A stretch of DNA of 17,127 nt from Candidatus Fermentibacterales bacterium (GCA_016928495.1 JAFGKQ010000055.1:1-17127), one strand, 5' to 3'. Shown: positions 8,568 to 15,838, counted from the first letter of the stretch. The notes: generated by a model not told the origin, from the letters alone. Numbers and translations are program-made.

Positions 8568-8598
8568 ACCATAACACCGACCTCTCCCACTCTGTCAA
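8568..8598 (-). promoter_or_regulatory. Predicted sigma-70-type promoter for the lipoprotein gene
   Basis: The minus strand carries a perfect -35 TTGACA (8593-8598) and a -10 TATGGT (8568-8573, 4/6) preceded by TG in the extended -10 position. The 19-bp spacer is long but tolerated with an extended -10. Transcription would begin near 8560, which supports ATG 8537 over ATG 8555. Confidence 0.5.
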
Positions 8599-8633
8599 CG
8601 GCGAGGCACGGGGAACGCAGGGCACGCGTATTC

Positions 8634-8642
8634 TGTTATACT
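8634..8642 (+). promoter_or_regulatory. Extended -10 promoter for the phosphatase operon
   Basis: TG-T-TATACT: the TG is at 8634-8635 and the -10 hexamer at 8637-8642 matches TATAAT at 5/6. No good -35 lies 17 bp upstream, which is usual for extended -10 promoters. Transcription would start near 8649, leaving a leader of about 75 nt before the TTG at 8723. GTGCCG (8667-8672) and CGGCAC (8695-8700) could pair in that leader. Confidence 0.5.
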
Positions 8643-8671
8643 CACGTGATTCTCCGAGAGTGGCACGTGCC
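8642..8671. promoter_or_regulatory. Paired CACGTG palindromes (candidate operator)
   Basis: TCACGTGA (8642-8649) and GGCACGTGCC (8662-8671) are both perfect palindromes sharing the CACGTG core. Their cores are exactly 21 bp apart, two helical turns. The first overlaps the last base of the -10 and the predicted start site. A degenerate CACGCG (8623-8628) lies 20 bp further upstream. This layout suits a dimeric repressor binding cooperatively on one face of the DNA. No regulator can be assigned. Confidence 0.45.
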
Positions 8672-8722
8672 GTTGCAGCGGCCCCGGCCGGACCCGGCAC
8701 CCAACCATAGAGGCAGTCCGAC

Positions 8723-10864
8723 TTGAGCGATCCGGTCTACTCAGAATCGCATGGCCCGCGTGGTCCTGCGCTGGCATGCGGGCTCCTTGCCGCCCTGCTG
8801 CTCACTGCAGGCGAGTCGGCAGCCTACGTCGGACCGGGAGCCGGGATAGGAGTAGCCACATCCTTCCTCGTCTTCCTCAACGCCCTGCTGATCGGCCTGC
8901 TCTCGGTCCTGCTCTGGCCCTTCAGGCTGCTCGTCAGAGGCCTGAAGCGCTCCAGGCTTCCGAAAAGGCCCCGCTGCAGAAGGGTGGTTGTTCTCGGACT
9001 CGATGGCTTCTCTCCCTCTGTCGTCCGGGAGCTGCTTTCCCAGGGAGCGCTCCCGAACATCTCCAGGCTTCTTGACAGCGGCTGTCAGCTCTCCGAGCTC
9101 CGCACGACGCGTCCCGGTGTCTCCCCCGTGGCCTGGTCATCGTTCCAGACCGGCACCAACCCGGGAAAGCACGGAGTATTCGACTTCCTTACCCCCGACA
9201 AGCGCCTGCTGGTTCCGAAGCTGTCATCGGTCGAGGTCAAGACCCCTCCCCCACGCCGTCTGCGAATCGGTCCCCTGAGCCTGACCAGACGCAGCAACGC
9301 CGTGGTCAGGGGCCTTCGTGGCGGCAGGCCGTTCTGGAGCTACCTCGCGCGCTACGCGATCAGGTCGGCCGTCATAAGGGTCCCCATCACCTTCCCTCCC
9401 GAAGAGCTGGACGGAGTTCTCCTCAGCGGCATGTGCGTACCGGACCTGAGGGGAACCCAGGGCAGCTTCACGGCCATGTCGCCGGGCTGGGCCGGCAGGA
9501 AGCTCACCGGGGGCCTCGCCTGCGATCTGACCGAGGTAGGGGGAAAGGGCAAACGCGGAGAAAGGTGCTGGAGGTGCGCCATACCGGGCCCCGAGCTGCC
9601 CGGGGAGGGCCTTGCCTCCTCTGCCGCTCTGACGCTCCGTCATCGCGGCGGGACCGACTGGAGCCTCAGCCTCGAAGGAAGGCGAGGCTGGAAGAAGAAG
9701 CTGACCGCCGGCAGTCTCTCCGGCTGGCTTCCGGTGAGCTTCCGGATGCCCGGAGCGCCTGCCCGTGCCCGGAAGATGAGGTCGATCGCGAGGTTCTGCC
9801 TCAGAGAGTGCGGAGAGCCCGGCACCGGGGACCCGATCCTGTACGCCACGGCGCTCCACATCGACCCGGCCTCTCCGGTTCTCCCCATCAGCCACCCGCC
9901 CCTCTACTCACGCTACCTCGCAAGGCTCACGGGAGGCTTCGCGACCCTCGGCCTGGCGGAGGATACCTGGGCGCTCAACGAGGGCATCACCACGCAGAGC
10001 ACCTTCCTGGAGCAGGCATGGTCCATCTTCGATGAGAGGAAGATCATGCTGGACGATGCGCTCAGAGCGGTGAAGAGGGGGCTGGTCGTATGCGTGTTCG
10101 ATACCTCCGACAGGATCCAGCACATGTTCTGGCGCGAGGGCCTCGGTGAAGGGGCTCCGGTCAGGGAGATGTACCGAAGGATGGACTCGCTGATAGGAGA
10201 GGTAGCCTCTCGCCTCACCGCCAGGGACGTCCTGCTCGTGATGTCAGATCATGCCTTCACTTCCTTCGACACCTGCATCGATCTCAACGCCTGGCTGGCG
10301 TCGGAGGGCTACCTTGCCCGATCTCCCGAAGGCAGCATAGAGTGGAGCGCAACGAGGGCCTACTCCATGGGTATGGCCGGCATATTCCTGAACCTCCAGG
10401 GCAGGGAATCCGCGGGCATGGTCAGCCGCTCCGAGGCGGATGACCTCCTGGAGGAGATAGCGTTCCGCCTCAGGGAGTTGCGGGACCCCACGACGGGCGA
10501 GAGGGTGATGCTCTCGGTCCTGAGGTCTACCGAGGCATACGATGGACCCTACTGCGAGGATGCCCCCGACCTGCTCTTCGGTACCGCAGAGGGCTACAGA
10601 GCGGGATGGGGATGCGTCACGGGAGAGGTCGGAGACAGGGTGATCTATCCGAACGAGAGGCACTGGACGGGCGATCATAGCCACGAGCCGTCGCTGGTCC
10701 CGGGCATCCTGATCTCGAGCCGGCCGCTGGAGAAGGACAGCCCCGCGATCTGGGACATCGGTCCCACAGTGCTCGACCTGCTCGGGCTGGACGTTCCGTC
10801 GCACATGGACGGATCCTCGCTCTGTCCGGAGGCTGCAGCAGCGGGAAAGGGCCGTGAGCAATGA
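8723..10864 (+). CDS. Membrane-anchored alkaline-phosphatase-superfamily protein (type I phosphodiesterase/nucleotide pyrophosphatase-like)
   Basis: 713 residues. The N terminus has a signal-like segment (about 14-34, ending GESAA), the motif AYVGPGAG (34-41), a membrane helix (about 42-66), and a strongly basic stretch (67-87). The catalytic domain follows: metal ligand in LGLDGF (D94), nucleophile position S134 in VSPVAW, then TG-NPGKHGVFDF, D463/H467 in SDRIQHMFW, D509/H510 in MSDHAF, and H652 in TGDHSH. This set matches two-metal phosphoesterases of the AP superfamily; the substrate is unknown. About 160 residues (about 245-405) with beta-rich character separate the two catalytic halves. 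The start is TTG 8723, with AGAGG 9 nt upstream and no ATG that keeps the signal segment. It overlaps the next, paralogous gene by 4 nt (ATGA). Confidence 0.88.
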   Translation: MSDPVYSESHGPRGPALACGLLAALLLTAGESAAYVGPGAGIGVATSFLVFLNALLIGLLSVLLWPFRLLVRGLKRSRLPKRPRCRRVVVLGLDGFSPSVVRELLSQGALPNISRLLDSGCQLSELRTTRPGVSPVAWSSFQTGTNPGKHGVFDFLTPDKRLLVPKLSSVEVKTPPPRRLRIGPLSLTRRSNAVVRGLRGGRPFWSYLARYAIRSAVIRVPITFPPEELDGVLLSGMCVPDLRGTQGSFTAMSPGWAGRKLTGGLACDLTEVGGKGKRGERCWRCAIPGPELPGEGLASSAALTLRHRGGTDWSLSLEGRRGWKKKLTAGSLSGWLPVSFRMPGAPARARKMRSIARFCLRECGEPGTGDPILYATALHIDPASPVLPISHPPLYSRYLARLTGGFATLGLAEDTWALNEGITTQSTFLEQAWSIFDERKIMLDDALRAVKRGLVVCVFDTSDRIQHMFWREGLGEGAPVREMYRRMDSLIGEVASRLTARDVLLVMSDHAFTSFDTCIDLNAWLASEGYLARSPEGSIEWSATRAYSMGMAGIFLNLQGRESAGMVSRSEADDLLEEIAFRLRELRDPTTGERVMLSVLRSTEAYDGPYCEDAPDLLFGTAEGYRAGWGCVTGEVGDRVIYPNERHWTGDHSHEPSLVPGILISSRPLEKDSPAIWDIGPTVLDLLGLDVPSHMDGSSLCPEAAAAGKGREQ

Positions 10865-12822
10865 GGAGGAGGGAGTTCCTGAAGCTGTCCGCCCTGGGCT
10901 CAGCCGGCTTGCTGATGTCCAGGCTCGGCTGCGCCGGCGCGGGCCGATACTCGGGACCCACGAGGGTGATCGCCATGGGAGTGGACGGCATGGATCCGGG
11001 GCTGGTCGAGCGGTACGTTGCCGCCGGCCTGATGCCGAACACCGCCAGGCTCCTGGAGGGACGGCCGCCCGTGCGACTGGGAACCAGCAACCCGCCTCAG
11101 AGCCCGGTGGCCTGGTCGGACTTCATAACCGGCGCCGATGCCTCGGTTCACGGGATATTCGACTTCATCCACAGGGATCCCGCCACGATGAGGCCCTTCC
11201 TGTCCACCTCCAGGGTGGACGCGCCATCCAGGTCGATCGGGATCGGCGACCACAGGTTCCCGCTCTCGGGAGGAAGAGCAGTGCTTCTCCGCCGGGGTGA
11301 GCCCTTCTGGAAGCCACTCGAGGAGGCCGGAGTGCCCGTCGCGCTCATCAAGCTGCCCGTTGACTTCCCTCCCCTGAAGGGCGATGCGGCCATACTCTCC
11401 GGGCTCGGGACACCCGACATGCGGGGAAGCCAGGGAAGCTTCACCTACTTCACGGACGACCCGCTCATGATCAGTGACGACACTTCCGGAGGACTGGTCA
11501 CCGCCGTCAGGGACAACGGCAACGGCTGCTACGACTGCAGGATCACCGGCCCCCCGAACACGATGCTGGCCGACAGCCCCCTGACGCAGATCGAGTTCAG
11601 GGTGTGGCGAGACAGGGACGCCGCTGCGGTGAGAATAGACCTGCCCTCGGGCAAGCTCGTGCTGGCAGAGGGCGAGTGGAGCTCCTGGCAGCCTCTCTCC
11701 TTCCCTCTTCTAGCCGGCGTCTCCTCGGCACGCGCGATCGCGAGGTTCCATCTCGCCTCGGTGAACCCCCATCTGGGGCTCTATGTCTCTCCCCTCAACA
11801 TCGATCCTCTCGACCCGGCCCTGCCGATCTCCCAGCCCGACGGCTACAGCGCGAGGCTGGCCCGGGAGCTCGGCCGGTTCTATACCCAGGGCTTCCCGGA
11901 GGATACGAAGGCTCTGTCGAGGGGCGTTCTGGATGACGAGGGATACCTCGAGCAGGCCCGCATAGTCCTGAGAGAGAGGATGAAGCTCTGGGAGCGCTCT
12001 CTGCGAGCGCATTCGACCGGGTTCCTGTTCTTCTACTTCTCCTCGCTCGATCTCAACGTCCACATGTTCTACAGGACCATCGACGAGCGGAGCCCGCTCC
12101 ACGGAAGGACCGACCTGGCCCTCTTCGGAGGCGTGATCGGCGAGCTCTACTCAGAAGTGGACCGGGCCATCGGCATGGCGATGGAGTGCGCCGACGAGCA
12201 CACCGCGATCGCGGTCTTCTCGGACCATGGCTTCGCGCCCTTCCGCCGCAGCTTCAACCTCAATAGCTGGCTGGCCGCCGAGGGCTACGCCCGCATCGGG
12301 TCCCCCTTCAGCCGTGACCGGGACATGTTCGAGGCGCTCGACTGGTCGGGCACCGCTGCCTATGGGCTGGGGCTGAACGCGCTGTACCTGAACATCCGGG
12401 GACGCGAGAAGGACGGCACGATCGAGGCCGGCCCCGAAGCGGAGAGGGTCCTTCGGGACATCGCTCAGCGACTCGAGGGCGCGGTGGACCCGCAGTCGGG
12501 CCTGCGAATCGTAGACCGTCTGTACCTGGCCAGCGAGATCTACGGCGGCCCTCTGCCCGATCATGCGCCCGATGCCATCGTTGGCTATGCCAGCGGGTTC
12601 AGGTCGTCATGGGAGACTGCCCTCGGCAGCTTCCCGGATGCCGTGATCGAGGACAACCTGGACCCCTGGAGCGGCACCCACTGCGTCTCACCTTCGAACG
12701 TGCCGGGCACACTCATCTCGAGCGTCCCGCTCGGCGAGCATGCCGGGAGAGGCCTATCTCTCCGGGACGTCGGCGTGCTGCTCGCGTCCGGCTTCGACCC
12801 CGGCGCAGGCATCTGGGCCTGA
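10861..12822 (+). CDS. Tat-exported alkaline-phosphatase-superfamily protein, paralogue of the upstream gene
   Basis: 653 residues. It begins with a twin-arginine signal (RRREFLKLSALG, residues 2-13, then a hydrophobic run to about 20), so it should be exported folded to the periplasm. C24 follows but with Arg at -3, so a lipobox is not convincing. The catalytic set parallels the upstream protein: D42 (GVDGMDP), S81 (QSPVAWSDF), VHGIFDF (96-102), D397/H401 (LDLNVHMFY), D455/H456 (SDHGF) and H607 (SGTHC). Shared blocks such as P(D)LRGSQGSFT, NIDPLDPALPIS and NSWLAAEGY show that the two genes are tandem duplicates that have diverged in sequence and in export signal. The substrate is unknown; phosphodiester or phosphomonoester hydrolysis is inferred from the family. 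Confidence 0.9.
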   Translation: MRRREFLKLSALGSAGLLMSRLGCAGAGRYSGPTRVIAMGVDGMDPGLVERYVAAGLMPNTARLLEGRPPVRLGTSNPPQSPVAWSDFITGADASVHGIFDFIHRDPATMRPFLSTSRVDAPSRSIGIGDHRFPLSGGRAVLLRRGEPFWKPLEEAGVPVALIKLPVDFPPLKGDAAILSGLGTPDMRGSQGSFTYFTDDPLMISDDTSGGLVTAVRDNGNGCYDCRITGPPNTMLADSPLTQIEFRVWRDRDAAAVRIDLPSGKLVLAEGEWSSWQPLSFPLLAGVSSARAIARFHLASVNPHLGLYVSPLNIDPLDPALPISQPDGYSARLARELGRFYTQGFPEDTKALSRGVLDDEGYLEQARIVLRERMKLWERSLRAHSTGFLFFYFSSLDLNVHMFYRTIDERSPLHGRTDLALFGGVIGELYSEVDRAIGMAMECADEHTAIAVFSDHGFAPFRRSFNLNSWLAAEGYARIGSPFSRDRDMFEALDWSGTAAYGLGLNALYLNIRGREKDGTIEAGPEAERVLRDIAQRLEGAVDPQSGLRIVDRLYLASEIYGGPLPDHAPDAIVGYASGFRSSWETALGSFPDAVIEDNLDPWSGTHCVSPSNVPGTLISSVPLGEHAGRGLSLRDVGVLLASGFDPGAGIWA

Positions 12823-12830
12823 GGGGAACC

Positions 12831-13655
12831 ATGGACGCCACGGCCGCCGCGGCAGCTTCGGTCCTGAGATCGCTGTTCGATCTCCTCCTCTACCCTACAG
12901 CCCCTCTCTCACCCACTCTCGCCCTGTGCCTGGTGTCGGTGCTGTCGGGCCTCGCCATGATAGCTCTCTTCAGGCTCGCCTCCGACCAGGAGGCGATAGC
13001 CTCGGTTCGCCGACGCATGGGCGCCGAGGCCGTGGGCATGCTCCTCTACCTTGGAGACCCCTCCACGGTGCTCAGGAAGGGCTGGAGGCTCATCTCGCTC
13101 AACTTCGTCTACCTCTATCACCTGATCGGCCCCATGCTCGTCATGGCTCTGCCTTTGCTCCTCCTGATCGCGCAGATCGGGGCCAGGTACTCCCTCTCAC
13201 CGCCGGCGGCGGGCGATACGGCTGTGATCACGCTGAGCCTGTCAGACCCGATTGCCGGTCTTCCACCGGTGGTCGAGACGTCTTCCGGTCTTCGCTACAT
13301 ACCGCCCGTCGTGCTGGTGAGGTCGGGTGCCGAAGCGAGCTTCCGCGTCGAGGCCCAGCCATCCGGGGAGCGAGGCGTCGTGGTGGCGGGAGTGACGCTC
13401 CCCAGTCTCCCCAGTCCCGTCTCACCCGCCTTCCGCGTCGAGTCGTCGGGAGCCACCAGCTCGGGGCTGGAGGCCCTGATGAACCCATCGCTGGAGCATC
13501 TGCCCGACGGATCGCCCATCAGCGCGGCCAGCTACCAGCTCGAGCGCTCAGGATTCGAGATCGGGCTCGGTCGCTGGTCCTGGATCCCGGTCTTCCTCCT
13601 GTTCTCTCTCCTCGGGGCACTGGTCGGCGGGCTGTTGCTGAAGGTGAGAGTCTGA
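12831..13655 (+). CDS. Three-TM membrane protein resembling bacterial DUF106/EMC3-like (YidC/Oxa1 superfamily) proteins, with periplasmic domain
   Basis: 274 residues; the start is ATG 12831 with GAGGGG four bases upstream, 8 bp after the previous stop. Topology: a membrane helix at about 29-47, a basic cytoplasmic segment (48-92) containing SDQEAI and RRRMGAE, a strong helix (about 97-117), a beta-rich domain (about 118-247), and a last helix (250-270) ending KVRV. The helix / 'S.Q..I....r..A' / helical hairpin / 'P.l....P.lll..q...ry' layout resembles, from memory, a bacterial membrane family distantly related to DUF106/EMC3. That group belongs to the Oxa1/YidC insertase superfamily. No insertase activity is shown for it here. 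It is the third gene of the phosphatase operon and may organise or insert those enzymes (inference). Confidence 0.78.
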   Translation: MDATAAAAASVLRSLFDLLLYPTAPLSPTLALCLVSVLSGLAMIALFRLASDQEAIASVRRRMGAEAVGMLLYLGDPSTVLRKGWRLISLNFVYLYHLIGPMLVMALPLLLLIAQIGARYSLSPPAAGDTAVITLSLSDPIAGLPPVVETSSGLRYIPPVVLVRSGAEASFRVEAQPSGERGVVVAGVTLPSLPSPVSPAFRVESSGATSSGLEALMNPSLEHLPDGSPISAASYQLERSGFEIGLGRWSWIPVFLLFSLLGALVGGLLLKVRV

Positions 13656-13661
13656 GCGGCA

Positions 13662-13868
13662 TCACTCCATGTAGCCGAGCCCCTGGAGCTTCTTCCTGAT
13701 CTCCTCTGCCGATTCGCCCGATTCCTCCGGTGTGCGGAGCCTCTCCAGCTCCTTCCGGAGTATGTGCAGCGCCAGCTCCTCTCCGCCGGAATAGCCTCCC
13801 GCACTGGCGACCGACTCGAGCGCTGCGCTCATCTCTTCATCGAGTCTGAGCTTCAGACGCCTGGACAT
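13662..13868 (-). CDS. Small ribbon-helix-helix-like protein with LGY tail
   Basis: 68 residues. The first 44 (RRLKLRLDEEMSAALES, then GGYSGGEELALHILRKELERL) follow the beta-strand/helix/helix pattern of MetJ/Arc/CopG-type ribbon-helix-helix DNA-binding proteins: a basic strand, a DEE-start helix, a glycine turn and a final basic helix. The tail is acidic, then ends in EEIRKKLQGLGYME. ATG 13868 is chosen because GGAGGG lies 7 nt upstream; the longer frame from 13910 includes that site as coding. It converges on the DUF106-like gene (6 bp between stops) and diverges from the ABC cassette at 14121, so it is a natural candidate regulator of that cassette. DNA binding is inferred, not shown; it could also be a small structural protein. 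Confidence 0.72.
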   Translation of the reverse strand: MSRRLKLRLDEEMSAALESVASAGGYSGGEELALHILRKELERLRTPEESGESAEEIRKKLQGLGYME

Positions 13869-13922
13869 AGGGCCACCCTCCGCTCCGTTATTCGTTGCAT
13901 CTACTATCAACGATACTACCTA

Positions 13923-13931
13923 TGCCATAAT
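13923..13931 (+). promoter_or_regulatory. Candidate extended -10 promoter for the ABC cassette
   Basis: TG-C-CATAAT: the hexamer at 13926-13931 matches 5/6 and is preceded by TG at 13923-13924. The best -35 position (13903-13908) is poor. Transcription would start near 13938, giving a leader of about 180 nt that includes the dyad at 13964-13992 and the hairpin at 14089-14103. Confidence 0.35.
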
Positions 13932-13963
13932 CCTTCATCGAATGGAACATTGGCTCAAATGGC

Positions 13964-13992
13964 CATCATGTCTTGTCAAAGTGAACATGATG
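13964..13992. repeat. 29-bp dyad, CATCATGT / ACATGATG
   Basis: Two perfect 8-bp arms (13964-13971 and 13985-13992) are separated by 13 bp. It lies in the AT-rich divergent gap beside a ribbon-helix-helix-like gene, so an operator is the simplest reading. As RNA it would be a weak stem with a 13-nt loop and no following U-run, so a terminator is unlikely. Confidence 0.5.
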
Positions 13993-14088
13993 ACTCGGAA
14001 CCTCGATGACCAGACCCCCTCCGGCGCATTCCGCAGGGCTGCCAGGCTGGTCAGCAGGGGACGAATGGAGCAGATTACCTCTTCCGGT

Positions 14089-14103
14089 CCCGGCCGCGCC
14101 GGG
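14089..14103 (+). repeat. GC-only hairpin just upstream of the ABC cassette start
   Basis: CCCGGC-CGC-GCCGGG is a perfect 6-bp stem with a 3-nt loop. It ends 5 nt before the GAGAGG ribosome-binding site (14109-14114) and 3 nt before the alternative ATG at 14106. It could affect translation initiation, or block ATG 14106 and favour TTG 14121. It may also be chance in GC-rich DNA. Confidence 0.4.
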
Positions 14104-14120
14104 CAATGGAGAGGATTGAC

Positions 14121-15086
14121 TTGGCTGACGCCCCCATAAGAGTCACTGCCCTGACCAAGAGGTATCCGGTGAGGATGGGGCTTGGCTCCGTCGCCGCGCT
14201 GGACTCCGTTTCCTTCGAGCTTCGCGAGGGCGAGATCATGGGCTTCCTCGGTCCGAACGGAGCCGGCAAGACCACTGCCATCAAGTGCGTGCTCGGGCTG
14301 CTCAAGCCGTCTTCGGGAAGGGTGCGGCTCTGGGGGTTACCCCCGGCCCATCCGTCTGTCCGCAGGCGGCTCGGCTACGTACCGGAGAGCCCGGACTACG
14401 ACGACGCCTTCACGCCTCTGGAGCTTCTCTCCCTCTTTGCCAGGATGAGAAGGCTGCCGGGCGGCAGATGCGACTGGCTCGATCTGCTTGCAAGGGTGGG
14501 GCTGAGCGCCTGGGAGACGACACGTATCAGGAAGTTCTCGAAGGGGATGAGGCAGAGGGTGAGCCTGGCGCTTGCCCTGCAGTCCAGGCCGAGCCTGCTC
14601 GTCCTCGACGAGCCGACCGGCGGACTCGATCCCCTCGCCAGATCCGAGTTCCGCTCCATCATACTGGAGGAGAGCAGCAGCAGGGGCGCCACCGTGTTCC
14701 TGTCCTCCCATCTCCTCTCGGAGGTCGAGACCATCTGCACCAGGGCTCTGATACTGGACCACGGATCCCTCGTGAGGCAGGGCTCCATGCGCGAGCTGCT
14801 GCGTGAGGAGAACCAGTGGCGCCTCGAGTTCGCCGGGGAGGCGCCGGCTTCCCTTGCCGGGAGGGTCTCTGCCCTTCCGGTCACCTCGACGCCCGACGAG
14901 GCCGCGGGATCCGGGGAGTACCGCGAGTTGCGGACCGCTGGCGAGGACCTGCAGGCCTGCATAGACGAGCTGAGGTCTGCCGGTGCGCGGATAACCAGGG
15001 TCGAGCCCGTCTATGGGCGCCTCGAGGACGTGTTCCTCTCTGCAACGGCCGGGCAGCGAGAGGAAGAGCCGGAGCGGGATCAGTGA
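14121..15086 (+). CDS. ABC-2-type transporter ATP-binding protein (cassette gene 1)
   Basis: Cytoplasmic ATPase of 321 residues. Motifs: Walker A GPNGAGKTT (44-52), the YVPESPD form of the Q-loop region (86-92), signature FSKGMRQR (139-146), Walker B LLVLDEP (159-165) with GGLDP, and switch histidine SSHLL (H197). All catalytic positions are intact, so it should hydrolyse ATP. The C-terminal 100 residues are the usual variable extension. TTG 14121 is preferred because GAGAGG sits six bases upstream (14109-14114), giving MADAPIRVTALTKRYP. ATG 14106 is in frame but lacks a ribosome-binding site and directly follows a hairpin. Its stop overlaps the permease GTG by 4 nt. It is similar to, but clearly distinct from, the ATPase at 608. 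Confidence 0.93.
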   Translation: MADAPIRVTALTKRYPVRMGLGSVAALDSVSFELREGEIMGFLGPNGAGKTTAIKCVLGLLKPSSGRVRLWGLPPAHPSVRRRLGYVPESPDYDDAFTPLELLSLFARMRRLPGGRCDWLDLLARVGLSAWETTRIRKFSKGMRQRVSLALALQSRPSLLVLDEPTGGLDPLARSEFRSIILEESSSRGATVFLSSHLLSEVETICTRALILDHGSLVRQGSMRELLREENQWRLEFAGEAPASLAGRVSALPVTSTPDEAAGSGEYRELRTAGEDLQACIDELRSAGARITRVEPVYGRLEDVFLSATAGQREEEPERDQ

Positions 15087-15838
15087 GAACGATCCGGGCC
15101 TTCGCCGACATGACGATGAAGATGCTGCTCCGGCGCAGGACGATCTACGGCATCTCCATCGTGATCCTGCTTGCCCTTCTGGGCATATCGAGGGTGCCCT
15201 CCTTCGATGTGGGCAACGAAGGGCGCTTCATTCTCGACTTCGGGATGTTCGGGCTCGAGATAGGGGCCCTGCTCCTGGCGATCGGACTCGCCGCCAACCT
15301 CTATCCCAGGGACAGGGAGAGCAGGGTCCTGCTTCCCCTGCTTGCCGTGCCTCTCTCGAGGGCCCACTACCTGCTCGGACGCTTCGCGGGAGCCGCCCTG
15401 GTCCAGATGGCCTCGCTGGTAGCAGGCTGTCTCGGGCTCGTTGCCGTGCTCGCCATCAACGGCTACGCAGTCCCTCCAGCCCTGATACCGGCTGCTCTGC
15501 TTCTGGTCGTCGAGGGCTGGTTCCTGCTGTCCGTCGTCTTCTTCTTCGGCTTCTGGACCTCTCCCCCGCTCAACGCTCCTCTGACCGTGCTGCTCTTCAT
15601 CATCTCACAGATGAGCGTCAGGGAGTTCGTGAGCCTGCTTCCTGCGGCCTCCGGGGCGATGAAGGTGATCAGGCTCCTGCTGCCGCACATGGACGCCTTC
15701 CACATAAAGGACCCTATCGCACACGGGGAGACCGTGCCCCTCCTGTATTTCGCGGTTGCCGCCTTCTATGGCCTGTGCTACACCGCTTTCATCCTCACCG
15801 TCGGACTCGCGGTCTTCAGGAGCAGGGACCTGAGATGA
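15083..15838 (+). CDS. ABC-2-type transporter permease (cassette gene 2)
   Basis: Membrane partner of the preceding ATPase, 251 residues with about six hydrophobic segments: roughly 20-38, 50-72, 101-124, 130-158, 166-184 and 217-243. The YPRDRESRVLLPLLAVPLSRAHYLLGR stretch (about 74-100) is the ABC-2 coupling signature (acidic residue, then P-SR...G). The start is GTG 15083, overlapping the ATPase TGA, with GGAG 8 nt upstream. The gene ends in an ATGA overlap with the His-rich gene. ABC-2 pairs of this type include exporters and the NosFY copper-site maturation pair; sequence alone does not choose between these. Confidence 0.88.
   Translation: MRTIRAFADMTMKMLLRRRTIYGISIVILLALLGISRVPSFDVGNEGRFILDFGMFGLEIGALLLAIGLAANLYPRDRESRVLLPLLAVPLSRAHYLLGRFAGAALVQMASLVAGCLGLVAVLAINGYAVPPALIPAALLLVVEGWFLLSVVFFFGFWTSPPLNAPLTVLLFIISQMSVREFVSLLPAASGAMKVIRLLLPHMDAFHIKDPIAHGETVPLLYFAVAAFYGLCYTAFILTVGLAVFRSRDLR

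Larger units (their letters stand above)
13869..14120. promoter_or_regulatory. Intergenic control region between the RHH-like gene and the ABC cassette
   Basis: These 252 bp carry no convincing gene. Bases 13891-13990 are 40% GC, far below the flanks. The region holds an extended -10 on the plus strand, a 29-bp dyad and a GC hairpin near the cassette start, described separately. The imperfect dyad TACTATC/GATACTA (13902-13918, one mismatch) is a second operator candidate. The minus strand also has a perfect TTGACA (13974-13979) but no good -10 at normal spacing. Confidence 0.5.

Noticed and set aside
13942-14139. A 65-codon frame in the intergenic control region
   Set aside because: No ribosome-binding site and no protein-like pattern; it runs through the dyad and hairpin and overlaps the ABC start out of frame.
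15013-15834. A long upstream extension of the His-rich gene
   Set aside because: The extension is an off-frame reading of the ABC-2 ATPase end and permease. The real gene starts at ATG 15835, in an ATGA overlap and with a lipoprotein signal.
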